64,000 bases of DNA from Lachnospiraceae bacterium NC2008 (GTDB lineage Bacteria > Bacillota > Clostridia > Lachnospirales > Lachnospiraceae). The stretch is from contig JHWS01000004.1 of assembly GCA_000687675.1 (NCBI GenBank), positions 124,001 through 188,000 on the forward strand, written 5' to 3'. The position numbers and the translations under genes were made by a program. Below, piece after piece: positions 9,094-17,413 of the stretch. The notes under the pieces are model-generated. The model worked only from the letters and a program-made list of their open reading frames with translations. It searched no databases and had not been told where the DNA came from. Each line of letters starts with the position of its first letter. Position 1 is the stretch's first letter.

Positions 9094-9754
9094 TCAGAAA
9101 AGAAATGCAATAGTTGGATTTATAGGCGCAGTGCTATTTATGATTGGTGATTGCTTATTATATGTATATCCAGGTCGAAATATGGATTTGGATATTGATC
9201 CGATATTTTCAGAGATGCCTGTATGGAGATTTACGGTATCGGCATTCTTAGGCTTCTTTGGTATGGCGTTTATGCTGTTTGGATTTCAAAGTCTTTATTC
9301 TATGACAAAGAGAGTTTGCGGCAAATTTTGGCAAATATTGATGATTACAAGTGCGGCAGGTGTTGGCGGAACAGCTTTTGCGCACTTTAATCTGGGAAGC
9401 CTTATGCCACTTACATACAAGGCGGTTTTGGCTACTGGAGAATCATCAGATATTGCAATGAAAGCATGTGAATCTATGGTTCCTTGGATTACACCTATAG
9501 ATATTGTTATTATAATTGCACTTTATATTCAGTTTGTTGTTCTTGGATACATGATTCTTAGTGGAAAAAGTGGACTTAAGAGATGGTATATATTAGTTAG
9601 TCCTATAGGGGCAATAGGCCTAGGACTGCTCTGGGCTGTAGTCTTTAAAGGAACTATTTTAGAAGGCGGTTGGGGCGCATGTGAAAGCCTAGGGGAAGGA
9701 CTTATGTACTTTACAGCATATGTATATTGGAAGAAAGTGGATAATTGGAAATGA
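9083..9754 (+). CDS. DUF6796-type integral membrane protein (copy 2 of 4)
   Basis: A 223-residue, roughly six-helix membrane protein. It repeats the template of its neighbours (MIGDCLLY in helix 1, FTVSAFLGFFGMA in helix 2, a GGWGACESLGEG loop before the last helix). The start lies within the previous gene after an AAGGAG box. Translational coupling with both flanking genes is likely. Function unknown. Confidence 0.65.
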   Translation: MENNQKRNAIVGFIGAVLFMIGDCLLYVYPGRNMDLDIDPIFSEMPVWRFTVSAFLGFFGMAFMLFGFQSLYSMTKRVCGKFWQILMITSAAGVGGTAFAHFNLGSLMPLTYKAVLATGESSDIAMKACESMVPWITPIDIVIIIALYIQFVVLGYMILSGKSGLKRWYILVSPIGAIGLGLLWAVVFKGTILEGGWGACESLGEGLMYFTAYVYWKKVDNWK

Positions 9755-10395
9755 ATGTATATATTGTAATAGGAATAATAGGTTTAATCAGTAGTTTTGT
9801 AGCTGCCCTTGCGGATGTACCACTCGTAAATCCGAAAGAAAAGTATAATCAGATTCCAGGAAAGCATCCTGTGAAGTGGTGGCAGGATGTTACAGATAAA
9901 AGATTTAAACTTTCATTCTGGCTGTCATTTCTTGGCCAGCCGGGAACATATCTTGTTATGTGGATGTTGGCTGTACTTATTGAAAAGAACAGCACAGGAC
10001 TTGGCATGGCACTTAAGGTTAATACGTTTATCGGGTGTTATACAGGGCTTCTGTGTCATGTTGTTTTCTGTATGAAGCCTCTTTTATACAGAAAACTTTA
10101 TAAAAAATTAGATGATAAGGAGATTGAAGAGGCTTTCGGAGCACTGGACAAGGTGTCACAGATTCCTCTGATAATAGGCTTTGTGACATTATGGCTGGGA
10201 ACCACGATTATTGTGGTAAGCGCAATTATATCAGGTGCTTTAGTGGTACCTACGATTTGCCTTCTTCTTAATCCTGTACCGTCTACAATTATTCTTTTGA
10301 TTTTAAAGAAATGTAATGTCAGGATTATAGGCGCGTTAGGTGTTGGGTTTATGATGTTTTCAGTCCTTCTCATAATTGCAGGATTATATATTTAG
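9751..10395 (+). CDS. Integral membrane protein, DUF6796-like (copy 3 of 4)
   Basis: A 214-residue, roughly six-helix protein. The ATG at 9751 overlaps the preceding stop (ATGA), so I prefer it to an upstream TTG at 9745. The first helix carries ALADVP and the second LSFWLSFLGQPG, matching the tandem family. It diverges more in its C-terminal half, where hydrophobic helices follow an acidic loop DDKEIEEAFGALDK. Confidence 0.6.
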   Translation: MNVYIVIGIIGLISSFVAALADVPLVNPKEKYNQIPGKHPVKWWQDVTDKRFKLSFWLSFLGQPGTYLVMWMLAVLIEKNSTGLGMALKVNTFIGCYTGLLCHVVFCMKPLLYRKLYKKLDDKEIEEAFGALDKVSQIPLIIGFVTLWLGTTIIVVSAIISGALVVPTICLLLNPVPSTIILLILKKCNVRIIGALGVGFMMFSVLLIIAGLYI

Positions 10396-10407
10396 CGAGA
10401 AAAAAAT

Positions 10408-11019
10408 ATGTTAAAATTTTTTGTGATAATGGCGTGTCTGGGACATATTGTATGTGGTGTTACAGACTGTATGATGGCATATTCAAAGAGCGGAAGGTTT
10501 GATTTTTCGGATGCAAAGGATTCTGAAAAAATGAGTCGTGTTTTCGCGAAGATGCCACTTAAACAAATAGAACTGGCAACGCTTATCGGAATATTTGCTT
10601 TATTTGCAGCGGCTCCGGGGTATCTCAGTATCTCGATGTGGATAAGTCAATATTCCAAAATTGCAGGAAATATTTGTTTTATTTCATCTTTATTCTTTAT
10701 AGTTCTTATTGTTACGCATCACGGCTTTTGCGGTGCGGTTGAGTGGTTCTATATAAGGCTTGGAAGAACAGAGGAAGCGCGTATAGCTGTGTTGGAATAT
10801 TTCAAGAAAACTATACTAACAGCAATAGCATATGTGGGGTTACTTGTATTTTCGATTACTTTTTGGGGAATGGTAATAATGAGAAAAACAGATCTTCCAA
10901 TCTGGGCGGCGGTATTCAATACGTTTCCAATCTTTCTTATATTGTCGCCAACAAAGATTCCGGCAAAAGGAAATATTGCAAATGCAATTATGTTCTTTGG
11001 ATTGATTTTCTTTTTGTAA
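10408..11019 (+). CDS. Integral membrane protein, DUF6796-like (copy 4 of 4)
   Basis: A 203-residue membrane protein with about six helices. It begins 12 bp after copy 3 and shares the conserved aspartate of helix 1 (GVTDCMMAYS). It has an HHGFCGAVEWFY segment and a DLPIWAAVFNTFP block before the last helices. Function unknown. Confidence 0.6.
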   Translation: MLKFFVIMACLGHIVCGVTDCMMAYSKSGRFDFSDAKDSEKMSRVFAKMPLKQIELATLIGIFALFAAAPGYLSISMWISQYSKIAGNICFISSLFFIVLIVTHHGFCGAVEWFYIRLGRTEEARIAVLEYFKKTILTAIAYVGLLVFSITFWGMVIMRKTDLPIWAAVFNTFPIFLILSPTKIPAKGNIANAIMFFGLIFFL

Positions 11020-11033
11020 AAGTGTGCTTTTTT

Positions 11034-11645
11034 ATGGATATAGAAAAAACGATTAAAAAATACGGACAATATTATCGAATTGCTCTTATCGAAGGTGATT
11101 TCTCAGATATTGATAAAAAGATGGAATCATTCAGAAAAAGACTCAGTGAGATGTATTTGTCAGAGAATTTCAGGATACATGATATTTATCCGACAACAAA
11201 TACTACTTACGTCTATGCTGTAATTGCCATGTGTCTGGAACTAAAGGCTTTAGGATACTCTGATAAAGACATAATTGAGATTCTTGATAGAGGATTCGAA
11301 AAAAGAAGAAAATTCTTTAAGCTAATTATAGCATTTGTTAATAAGCTGCCTAACAGTTTTAATATTGCCAGAAAATGGAATATAAATGACCATGCCAAAC
11401 GTGTTGAGGATGGAAGTATTACTTATGATTATTTCACAGTGACTAAAGACAAAGTTGAATATAGCATATCAAAATGTATGTATGTAGAGATGTTTGAAAC
11501 TTATGGAATACGAACATTATGCAAGATCTTCTGCAAGACAGATGAGTTCTCGTACGCAGGGTTGACTAAACATGTCTGCTTTATAAGACATTCTGATTTG
11601 TCTGATGGGCCGGCTTGCTTTGACGAGGTAATAAGAAAGAAATAG
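11034..11645 (+). CDS. ATC-hydrolase-like protein (second copy)
   Basis: A 203-residue paralogue of the 6101 gene. It has the C-terminal CMYVEMFETYG, the CKTDEF cysteine motif and a final FIRHSDLSDGPACFDE block in place of the RTKTxGxGDDxCDF of the family. The frame stays open upstream to 10743, but that part is read inside the preceding membrane-protein gene in another frame. The ATG at 11034 gives a protein of family length. A terminator follows at 11675. Confidence 0.68.
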   Translation: MDIEKTIKKYGQYYRIALIEGDFSDIDKKMESFRKRLSEMYLSENFRIHDIYPTTNTTYVYAVIAMCLELKALGYSDKDIIEILDRGFEKRRKFFKLIIAFVNKLPNSFNIARKWNINDHAKRVEDGSITYDYFTVTKDKVEYSISKCMYVEMFETYGIRTLCKIFCKTDEFSYAGLTKHVCFIRHSDLSDGPACFDEVIRKK

Positions 11646-11674
11646 TTCGCAGAGATAATGTTAGGGTAAATACG

Positions 11675-11712
11675 GGAGTTCATTAAAGAAATTTGATGGA
11701 CTTCTTTTTTAT
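11675..11712 (+). terminator. Intrinsic terminator after the methyltransferase/membrane-protein run
   Basis: The arms GGAGTTCAT (11675-11683) and ATGGACTTC (11696-11704) pair over 9 bp with two G-U pairs, followed by six T. Confidence 0.7.
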
Positions 11713-11714
11713 TG

Positions 11715-11743
11715 TTGACAGCGATGTTAGCATGTGCTAATTT
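11715..11743 (+). promoter_or_regulatory. Promoter of the TetR/hydrolase unit with GTTAG-N6-CTAAT box
   Basis: TTGACA at 11715-11720, a 17-bp spacer, then TAATTT at 11738-11743. The box GTTAGCATGTGCTAAT (11726-11741) fills the spacer and touches the -10, so a bound protein would block RNA polymerase. It differs from the perfect palindrome only in the last base. Confidence 0.75.
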
Positions 11744-11750
11744 AATGATG

Positions 11751-11773
11751 TGACCATAATAAAATTATGGTCA
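11751..11773 (+). promoter_or_regulatory. Second palindrome upstream of TetR 11793, likely its own operator
   Basis: Perfect 10-bp inverted repeat TGACCATAAT / ATTATGGTCA with a 3-bp centre, just downstream of the -10 and 19 bp before the TetR start. Size and position fit autorepression by the TetR protein. Confidence 0.65.
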
Positions 11774-11792
11774 TAAGAAAGGAAAAACAAAT

Positions 11793-12419
11793 ATGCCGGA
11801 TAGAGTTTTTTCAGATGAAGAACGCGAAGCACTAAGAAAAATTATGCTAGAAGCGGGATTCCCACTGATAAAAGAATATGGTGTGACACACACTACTATC
11901 ACGAAGATAACCGATGCAGCTGGAATTGCCAAAGGTACTTTTTATCATTTTTGGAAAAATAAAGAAGAATATCTTGCAGACTTAATTCGTTATCACAGAC
12001 AGAAGATGCTCCCTCTTTTTATAGGGGAAGATGTTTTGTCAGGAAAAAGAAAACTTGGAAGAGAAGATGCAAGCATATTTTTTCATTATTTAGTTGATAA
12101 AGAAAAGAGTATATACGCAAATATGACTCTTGAAGATGAGGCGAAGCTCTTTTCTAAGACTTCTGATTTTGAACCAGATGAAAAAAAAGAAAGTTCTATT
12201 GCAATTAAGCTTCTAAGTTCTTTAGATGGCGTTAGACAGGATATCGACTTACTTCTATTAGCTAATATGATAAAGATTCTTGTTATATCAGCAGAAGCTA
12301 AAGAAGAACTTCATGCAAGTGTATATGATAAAACAATTGATACCTTAATTGACAAAATATTAGATATTATCTTTGAGGAAGGATGCGAAAATAATGAAAA
12401 AAATAAAAGAAACAGATAA
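11793..12419 (+). CDS. TetR/AcrR family transcriptional regulator
   Basis: A 208-residue TetR protein. The N-terminal helix-turn-helix (about residues 25-55) has TTITKITDAAGIAKGTFYHFWKNKEEY, a canonical TetR recognition helix; the remainder is the ligand-binding helical domain. The gene overlaps the start of the BAAT-like hydrolase, so it probably controls that gene and itself through the palindrome at 11751. The GTTAG box at its promoter implies a second layer of control. Confidence 0.88.
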   Translation: MPDRVFSDEEREALRKIMLEAGFPLIKEYGVTHTTITKITDAAGIAKGTFYHFWKNKEEYLADLIRYHRQKMLPLFIGEDVLSGKRKLGREDASIFFHYLVDKEKSIYANMTLEDEAKLFSKTSDFEPDEKKESSIAIKLLSSLDGVRQDIDLLLLANMIKILVISAEAKEELHASVYDKTIDTLIDKILDIIFEEGCENNEKNKRNR

Positions 12420-13320
12420 AGGATTCTATGGATGTTATTGGCCATGTGAGAAAAATAAATCTAAGCATGCAATAATCGCGATGCTAGGAGACGACTGTGA
12501 GGATCATATTGCGAAAGCAGGTGCACGATGGCTTCAGAAAGAATTCGGAGTTGACGTAATTACATTATCTCCAGCTCATAAAGATTATGGACATCATAAT
12601 CTACCAGTTGAAAGAATAGGAGCTGCAATTGAATATCTAAAAAGTAAAGGAAATACTAAGTTTGGTATTGCAGGCGCATCAACTACAGGTATGTATGCTT
12701 TAATAGCAGCTTCTTTTTATCCTGAGATTACATTAACTATAGCCATGACTCCAAGTGATTTTGTAATGGAAGGATTTTATAGAGGAAATCGTGATGGTCA
12801 GGCAGAATGGCCAGGAGAAGGAGAGTCAACAGCTTCATGGCAAGGAAAACCACTACCATATCTTCCTTTTGTATACAGACATCCAGTTTATTATCAGAAG
12901 ATGAAAGATGATGCGAAGATTAATAAAGATCTTATTGTATCTAGAGCAGTTTTTGATGATTCTGAAAAGGCACATCCGATTCAGGAAGAAGAATTCATTA
13001 AAGTAGAAAGAATCAAAGGGAAACTTTTGTTAATAGGTGCAGAGGACGATGTACTTTGGGATACTGCAAAATATATACGACGTATGGAAGAACGTTTGTC
13101 TAGGATTCCAAACGAGTGTGAAGTAGAGAGTGCAATATATGAACATGCAACACACTTCGTATTTCCAGAAAGTCTTCTTAAGGCCATGATGCCTATTGGA
13201 GGAGGGATGTTCGTAGGATTGTTTAAGGCAGGTAGGGATTACAAAAAGGAATGTAAAGAAGCTCGTATTGATATAGACAGAAGAGTACGCAATGCAATAA
13301 ACAACTGGAAAGAAGAATAA
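12394..13320 (+). CDS. BAAT-C/acyl-CoA thioester hydrolase-like protein
   Basis: A 308-residue alpha/beta hydrolase resembling the C-terminal domain of acyl-CoA thioesterase/BAAT proteins (PF08840). The nucleophile motif GASTTG has its serine at residue 96, EDDVLWD gives the acid and EHATHFVFPE the histidine. ATG 12394 follows GAGGAAGG by about 11 bp and is preferred over in-frame TTG 12373. It overlaps the TetR gene by 26 bp. A close paralogue lies at 15378, also behind a TetR. It may cleave an acyl-thioester or modify an antimicrobial acyl compound; this is not established. Confidence 0.78.
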   Translation: MKKIKETDKGFYGCYWPCEKNKSKHAIIAMLGDDCEDHIAKAGARWLQKEFGVDVITLSPAHKDYGHHNLPVERIGAAIEYLKSKGNTKFGIAGASTTGMYALIAASFYPEITLTIAMTPSDFVMEGFYRGNRDGQAEWPGEGESTASWQGKPLPYLPFVYRHPVYYQKMKDDAKINKDLIVSRAVFDDSEKAHPIQEEEFIKVERIKGKLLLIGAEDDVLWDTAKYIRRMEERLSRIPNECEVESAIYEHATHFVFPESLLKAMMPIGGGMFVGLFKAGRDYKKECKEARIDIDRRVRNAINNWKEE

Positions 13321-13325
13321 AAGCT

Positions 13326-13907
13326 TTATATGCATAGAATATCAACAATCTGATCTATTAGAGAATCAATCATTGCAGAGTAATTTTCTTTTATAAATAC
13401 TTTCTTTGTAGCAAGACTGACAGCCAAAAGCTTCATGTAGTTACAAGCTAGCTTCCAGTCAGGATTCTTCCTTGGAGAGTCTAACAGCGATATTAACATA
13501 TGCATAGTTTTATTATCGTTGTTTTCATCTTCTATATATTTATCTGACCAGGATGAGACAAGACGCTTTTTTTCAGCATCTGTTAGGAAGGCAAAAACAT
13601 TAGGATTTTCTGTTGATAACCATTTTAGGTAGTCACGCAGGGAATCCTTTTTTAATTTGCCAGAACTGTTAAGATATGAAAGTAGTTTTTCTTTGGAGCG
13701 TGTTCTTTCATGTATCATCATATGATAAATAAACTCTGATTTGTTCTCAAATAGGTTATAGAAAGTCCCTTTTGCAATATAGGTATCGACTGTTAATGTA
13801 TCTATGTTCACTCCAGATAATCCGTTTTTCTTAAGCATCTTAAAACCTTTATCTAAGAGTTTTATTTTGAGTTCATCTCTGTTTTCATTTGTAAAAATCT
13901 TTGGCAT
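13326..13907 (-). CDS. TetR/AcrR family transcriptional regulator
   Basis: A 193-residue regulator on the - strand. The N-terminal TetR HTH reads VNIDTLTVDTYIAKGTFYNLFENKSEFIYHM, with the typical KGTFYNLF recognition helix. It is divergent from the GNAT gene at 14009, with a 9-bp inverted repeat between them, and convergent with the hydrolase gene (5 bp apart). It probably represses itself and the acetyltransferase. Confidence 0.85.
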   Translation of the reverse strand: MPKIFTNENRDELKIKLLDKGFKMLKKNGLSGVNIDTLTVDTYIAKGTFYNLFENKSEFIYHMMIHERTRSKEKLLSYLNSSGKLKKDSLRDYLKWLSTENPNVFAFLTDAEKKRLVSSWSDKYIEDENNDNKTMHMLISLLDSPRKNPDWKLACNYMKLLAVSLATKKVFIKENYSAMIDSLIDQIVDILCI

Positions 13908-13933
13908 AATATAAGCTTTCTTAAAAATGTTTT

Positions 13934-13961
13934 AATGACTTTAGAGATATTGAAAGTCATT
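13934..13961. promoter_or_regulatory. Operator between divergent TetR and GNAT genes
   Basis: Perfect inverted repeat AATGACTTT / AAAGTCATT with a 10-bp gap. The right arm overlaps a + strand promoter (TTGAAA 13950-13955, 16 bp, TATACT 13972-13977) that reads toward the GNAT gene. Confidence 0.65.
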
Positions 13962-14008
13962 TTATAGAAATTATACTTTGAATTAACAAGGTTTACAAGG
14001 AGGCTAGT

Positions 14009-14617
14009 ATGCTTAATAAAGTAAAATTAACAGAGTCAGAGATGAAAGAATTTGCAGAGGTATTTGCATATTATGATTATGGTGATGAGGAGATAGGTAT
14101 GGTTCCTTATTATCCAGGGTATCCAGACAGAACAAGTTTAGTTAAATATCTAGTGGCCATGATTAAAACAGCCAATGATTGTGGTGCAGTATATGCAACA
14201 TCAGAGAAAAAAGAAGGAATAATTATCCTAACAGATACAACTCATCCATATCCAGGAATAACCATGTTAAAGATGGTTTGGAGAATGGCAAGAGCTCTTG
14301 GATTTAAGAATTTTAGTAATATTATTAAAAAATTTCAGGCAGGCGGCGCAAGTCTAGAAAAAACTTATAGAGATAATAAAAAACAGTTTGTGCAGATAGA
14401 ACTTCTTGCAGTAAAGAAAGAGTATCAGGGAAAAGGTTTTATGAGACCTCTCGTAGAAACTGCTTTTGAAGTAGCTAAGCAAGGTAATCTTCCTGTTATT
14501 GTATCAACTGATGCAAAGCTTAAAAAAGATAAGTATGCCCATATTGGTATGAAACATATTAATACAAGAACACTTGGTGAGAAGAGTTTTATGTACGATC
14601 TTGTAAGGGAGGCTTAA
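14009..14617 (+). CDS. GNAT family N-acetyltransferase
   Basis: A 202-residue acetyltransferase-like protein. The acetyl-CoA-binding segment is VKKEYQGKGFMRPLVETAFEVA (Q/RxxGxG/A-like motif), preceded by the strand VQIELLAV and followed by a LPVIVSTDA strand, as in GNAT folds. It likely acetylates a small molecule, perhaps as resistance or detoxification under the divergent TetR. AAGGAGG lies 8 bp before the ATG. Confidence 0.75.
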   Translation: MLNKVKLTESEMKEFAEVFAYYDYGDEEIGMVPYYPGYPDRTSLVKYLVAMIKTANDCGAVYATSEKKEGIIILTDTTHPYPGITMLKMVWRMARALGFKNFSNIIKKFQAGGASLEKTYRDNKKQFVQIELLAVKKEYQGKGFMRPLVETAFEVAKQGNLPVIVSTDAKLKKDKYAHIGMKHINTRTLGEKSFMYDLVREA

Positions 14618-14690
14618 GCATAATTGATATGAAGGTGATATGGTGGTATAAAATTACCCCCAAAGTACTATATAAAGCTAGCTGTCTAGG

Positions 14691-14718
14691 AATCCGAGGA
14701 GAAATCCTCGGATTTTTT
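14691..14718 (+). terminator. Intrinsic terminator after GNAT gene
   Basis: 10-bp perfect stem AATCCGAGGA / TCCTCGGATT with a GAAA tetraloop and a T tract. Confidence 0.88.
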
Positions 14719-14720
14719 AA

Positions 14721-14773
14721 TTGACAAAAAATAAAATGGCTTTAAAATAAAAACAGAGCATGCACTCGGTTTT
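14721..14773 (+). promoter_or_regulatory. Promoter and operator of TetR 14792
   Basis: TTGACA (14721-14726), 16-bp spacer, TAAAAT (14743-14748). An inverted repeat follows directly: AAAACnGAG and CTCnGTTTT arms with 6 bp between (14750-14773). It is a likely autorepression site and differs from the other TetR palindromes in the window. Confidence 0.68.
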
Positions 14774-14791
14774 TGTAAAGCGGAGGAAAAT

Positions 14792-15376
14792 ATGGAAAAA
14801 GGAAATAAAAAAAAGAGAGAACTTCAAAATGCGCTTAAGATGCTGGCAATCGAGAAAGGATATGCCAATGTCACTATGAAGGATATAGGCGAATATGTGG
14901 GACTATCTGTTGGTGGACTTTATCATCATTATCATGATGTAGAGAATATATTTTGGGATTTGATCTCAAGTGAGACAGGTGATGTTTGGGAAAGCTTCTC
15001 AAGTGTAAAGAGTTTTGAAGAACTTATGGATGCTCTTGATATATATTTTAAAGCTGAAAAAAAGGAGATGCTTGGGGAAACACCATCTGTAAATAATCTT
15101 ATATATGAATATTATTTCAGCAAACCGGAAGAAGAACGAATCATTATTATGAAGCAGGCTCATGACAATGTGGTTTCTGAAATGTCAAAGATTCTTATAA
15201 AAGTGTATGAAGATAGAAAACTATGTATTAGGATGTCTGAACATATTTGTGTTGTCCTTCAAGGACTGACAAGTTTGTCATTTTCTGGCGCTATCAGCAA
15301 GAAAATCATCGGAGAAGAGTTTAGTATGCTTAAGGAATATTTGAAAAATAATTATGATATGAGGGAGGGAAAATAA
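14792..15376 (+). CDS. TetR/AcrR family transcriptional regulator
   Basis: A 194-residue TetR. The HTH is VTMKDIGEYVGLSVGGLYHHYHDVENIFWDL near residues 25-55. It ends 1 bp before a BAAT-like hydrolase gene, repeating the arrangement at 11793-13320. The N-terminus has a basic start (KGNKKKRE) usual in TetR proteins. Confidence 0.86.
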   Translation: MEKGNKKKRELQNALKMLAIEKGYANVTMKDIGEYVGLSVGGLYHHYHDVENIFWDLISSETGDVWESFSSVKSFEELMDALDIYFKAEKKEMLGETPSVNNLIYEYYFSKPEEERIIIMKQAHDNVVSEMSKILIKVYEDRKLCIRMSEHICVVLQGLTSLSFSGAISKKIIGEEFSMLKEYLKNNYDMREGK

Positions 15377-15377
15377 A

Positions 15378-16310
15378 ATGAGTATGATTCAATATACAGT
15401 GAAAAAAGATGGCTTTTGTGGATTGTTTTCTCCAATCAAAGAAAATAAAGGTGCAGTAGTTATCGTATTAGAGGACGGACATCCAAACAGTTATATAGTT
15501 AAGAAAGCTATGAAGTGGTTAAACAAATCAGGTGTTTCCGCCATGGGTATAGGTCCTGAAAAATACATGAAAGGTGTTCATAACTGGCCTTTGGAAAATG
15601 TTGAAAATGCAGTTCATTTTCTAAAATCTCAGGGATATGACAGGTTTGGTGTAATAGGAAGTTCCTTTGGTAGCAATATGGCTCTTTCGGCAGCGGCTCG
15701 AATACCAGAAATTACACTTACCATAGCATTAACACCTAATGACTGGGTATACTGGGGGATATTTAATGATAAAATTGATGGAACTTCTGAAAGACCAGCC
15801 GATGGTGAATCGGCGTTTACTTGGAGAGGAAAGCCACTACCATATATGCCTTGTCCATATAAACATCCTGATTACTATAATATGTTTATAAAAGAGGGAA
15901 AAGAGCGAGGAGATGTTGTTGCATCTTTAAATCTTCATGACCTGGCTGAAGAAAAACACCCAGTAACCGAAGCTGAAAGAATACCTGTTGAAATTATTAA
16001 TGGGTATTTACTAATGGCAGGTGCAAGGGATGATGTTATGTGGAATACCTGCAGAGGCATCTCTAGAATGAAGAAAAAGATTGAAGAATCTAATAGTAAT
16101 TGCAAACTGGAAGTCCTAATATATGAGCATTGCAGTCATTTTATTTTTCCAGAAACTATGATGCAACTTATATTGCCAAGATTTATGGTAGATATAATTC
16201 TTCCTAGATTTTTCAGCGAGACAAAAGGGTATACAAAAGAGTGCCGCAAAAGCCGTATAGACCTTGATAACCATATTCAAACAATTTTCAAAGAATGGTG
16301 TAACGGTTAA
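15378..16310 (+). CDS. BAAT-C/acyl-CoA thioester hydrolase-like protein (second copy)
   Basis: A 310-residue paralogue of the 12394 gene, collinear throughout. GSSFGSN carries the nucleophile at residue 96, the same position as in the first copy. ARDDVMWNT supplies the acid and YEHCSHFIFPE the histidine. The conserved block around residues 145-165 (GESxxxWxGKPLPYxP) is shared by both copies. It is converged on by the AraC gene 8 bp downstream. Substrate unknown. Confidence 0.78.
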   Translation: MSMIQYTVKKDGFCGLFSPIKENKGAVVIVLEDGHPNSYIVKKAMKWLNKSGVSAMGIGPEKYMKGVHNWPLENVENAVHFLKSQGYDRFGVIGSSFGSNMALSAAARIPEITLTIALTPNDWVYWGIFNDKIDGTSERPADGESAFTWRGKPLPYMPCPYKHPDYYNMFIKEGKERGDVVASLNLHDLAEEKHPVTEAERIPVEIINGYLLMAGARDDVMWNTCRGISRMKKKIEESNSNCKLEVLIYEHCSHFIFPETMMQLILPRFMVDIILPRFFSETKGYTKECRKSRIDLDNHIQTIFKEWCNG

Positions 16311-16318
16311 AACTGGGC

Positions 16319-17299
16319 TTATTCTGGTTTCTGGAATGCTTTTCTGTAGCTAAGTGGTAATAACCCCTTTGCATTACTGAATAGTTCAGCAAAATGACCA
16401 GGAGAAACGTAGCCAACAGCTTTTGCAACTTCAGAAACAGGTAAATCGGTGTATGCAAGCAGATGCTCAGCATGATCGATTCTTATCTTTTGAATATAAT
16501 CAGCTATAGTCATACCATAGTATGTTTTAAAGGCTGTTTTTAGCTTGGTTGTACCCATACATGCGATTCTGGCTAAGTATTCTATAGATATCTTATCTGC
16601 ATAGTGATCATTAATATATAGACCGAGGCTTTTTAGTAATTCTGCGTCAGTAGAAGAGAGAGTTGCCTTGGTCTTTTCATTTAATTTTCTGTGATGTTCA
16701 AAAATAAGTGACAAGGCTTCTCTTGCTTTAGCATCATAGTATAGAGCAGCAGATGAAGCGGAACCTTCATATTTCCATATATCCCAAAGAAGCTTTTTCA
16801 TCTCTGGAAAGTCAGTTGTTTCATCTATGCTTCTAAAGGCGGATTTAGGGTCTTCGTAAGATGAACCAAAATTGTCTCGTAGAACCTGATGAAAGAAGTC
16901 TGGACGATATTCTATTCCTATTGAACGAATAGGAATATTTCTGTGTATAAGAGCGCGAAAAGGCTTATATCCGCCAAGGAAACTTTTAATCACATTACAA
17001 TTAAGACTCTTATATGGATTTAATTCTTCGCCAGATATTGATTCATACCAGGTGATACTTAGACACTCTGGTAGGTCCATATTTAAAACGGCGTCTTCCT
17101 TGTAAGAAAAATCATGAATCTTGATATTATACTGCCCTGGCATCTCGTAATACCAATAGTATCCTGTCCCATATTCAGGAGAAAATTCAAAACAATCACC
17201 TCCAGGTGGGAACCCTTTTGCATGTTTACATGGCTTGAAATTTGCCTTTTCAAATAGTTCTTTATAGTAATCTTTATTCTTGTTATTCATAATAATCAT
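16319..17299 (-). CDS. AraC family transcriptional regulator
   Basis: A 326-residue regulator on the - strand. The C-terminal third (about 220-320) has the two AraC helix-turn-helices: ISIEYLARIACMGTTKLKTAFKTYYG and LPVSEVAKAVGYVSPGHFAELF, ending GLLPLSYRKAF. The N-terminal 200 residues form a ligand-sensing region of no clear family. The ATG at 17299 or the in-frame ATG at 17290 may be used. It is divergent from the ABC pair at 17414. AraC proteins with this neighbourhood (YbtA-like) respond to siderophores; this is inference. Confidence 0.87.
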   Translation of the reverse strand: MIIMNNKNKDYYKELFEKANFKPCKHAKGFPPGGDCFEFSPEYGTGYYWYYEMPGQYNIKIHDFSYKEDAVLNMDLPECLSITWYESISGEELNPYKSLNCNVIKSFLGGYKPFRALIHRNIPIRSIGIEYRPDFFHQVLRDNFGSSYEDPKSAFRSIDETTDFPEMKKLLWDIWKYEGSASSAALYYDAKAREALSLIFEHHRKLNEKTKATLSSTDAELLKSLGLYINDHYADKISIEYLARIACMGTTKLKTAFKTYYGMTIADYIQKIRIDHAEHLLAYTDLPVSEVAKAVGYVSPGHFAELFSNAKGLLPLSYRKAFQKPE

Positions 17300-17302
17300 T
17301 CC

Positions 17303-17331
17303 AATCCGACGGACTAATATAAAAATCCGAC
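17303..17331. promoter_or_regulatory. Direct repeats between AraC and ABC genes
   Basis: AATCCGAC at 17303-17310 and again at 17324-17331, a period of 21 bp (two helical turns), as expected for AraC-type activators. A related pair with the same period lies at 20884-20913 before the ECF operon. Confidence 0.65.
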
Positions 17332-17413
17332 ATATAATGTTCCAGCTAATTGTATCATTGGAGTCTTTTAACTACAATGCATAATTGAATAAAATGCTGG
17401 AGGTTAAACTTGT

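Noticed and set aside
10743-11033. Upstream extension of the ATC-hydrolase-like gene to 10743
   Set aside because: This stretch is read inside the preceding membrane-protein gene in another frame; the encoded residues do not resemble the family, and ATG 11034 gives normal length.
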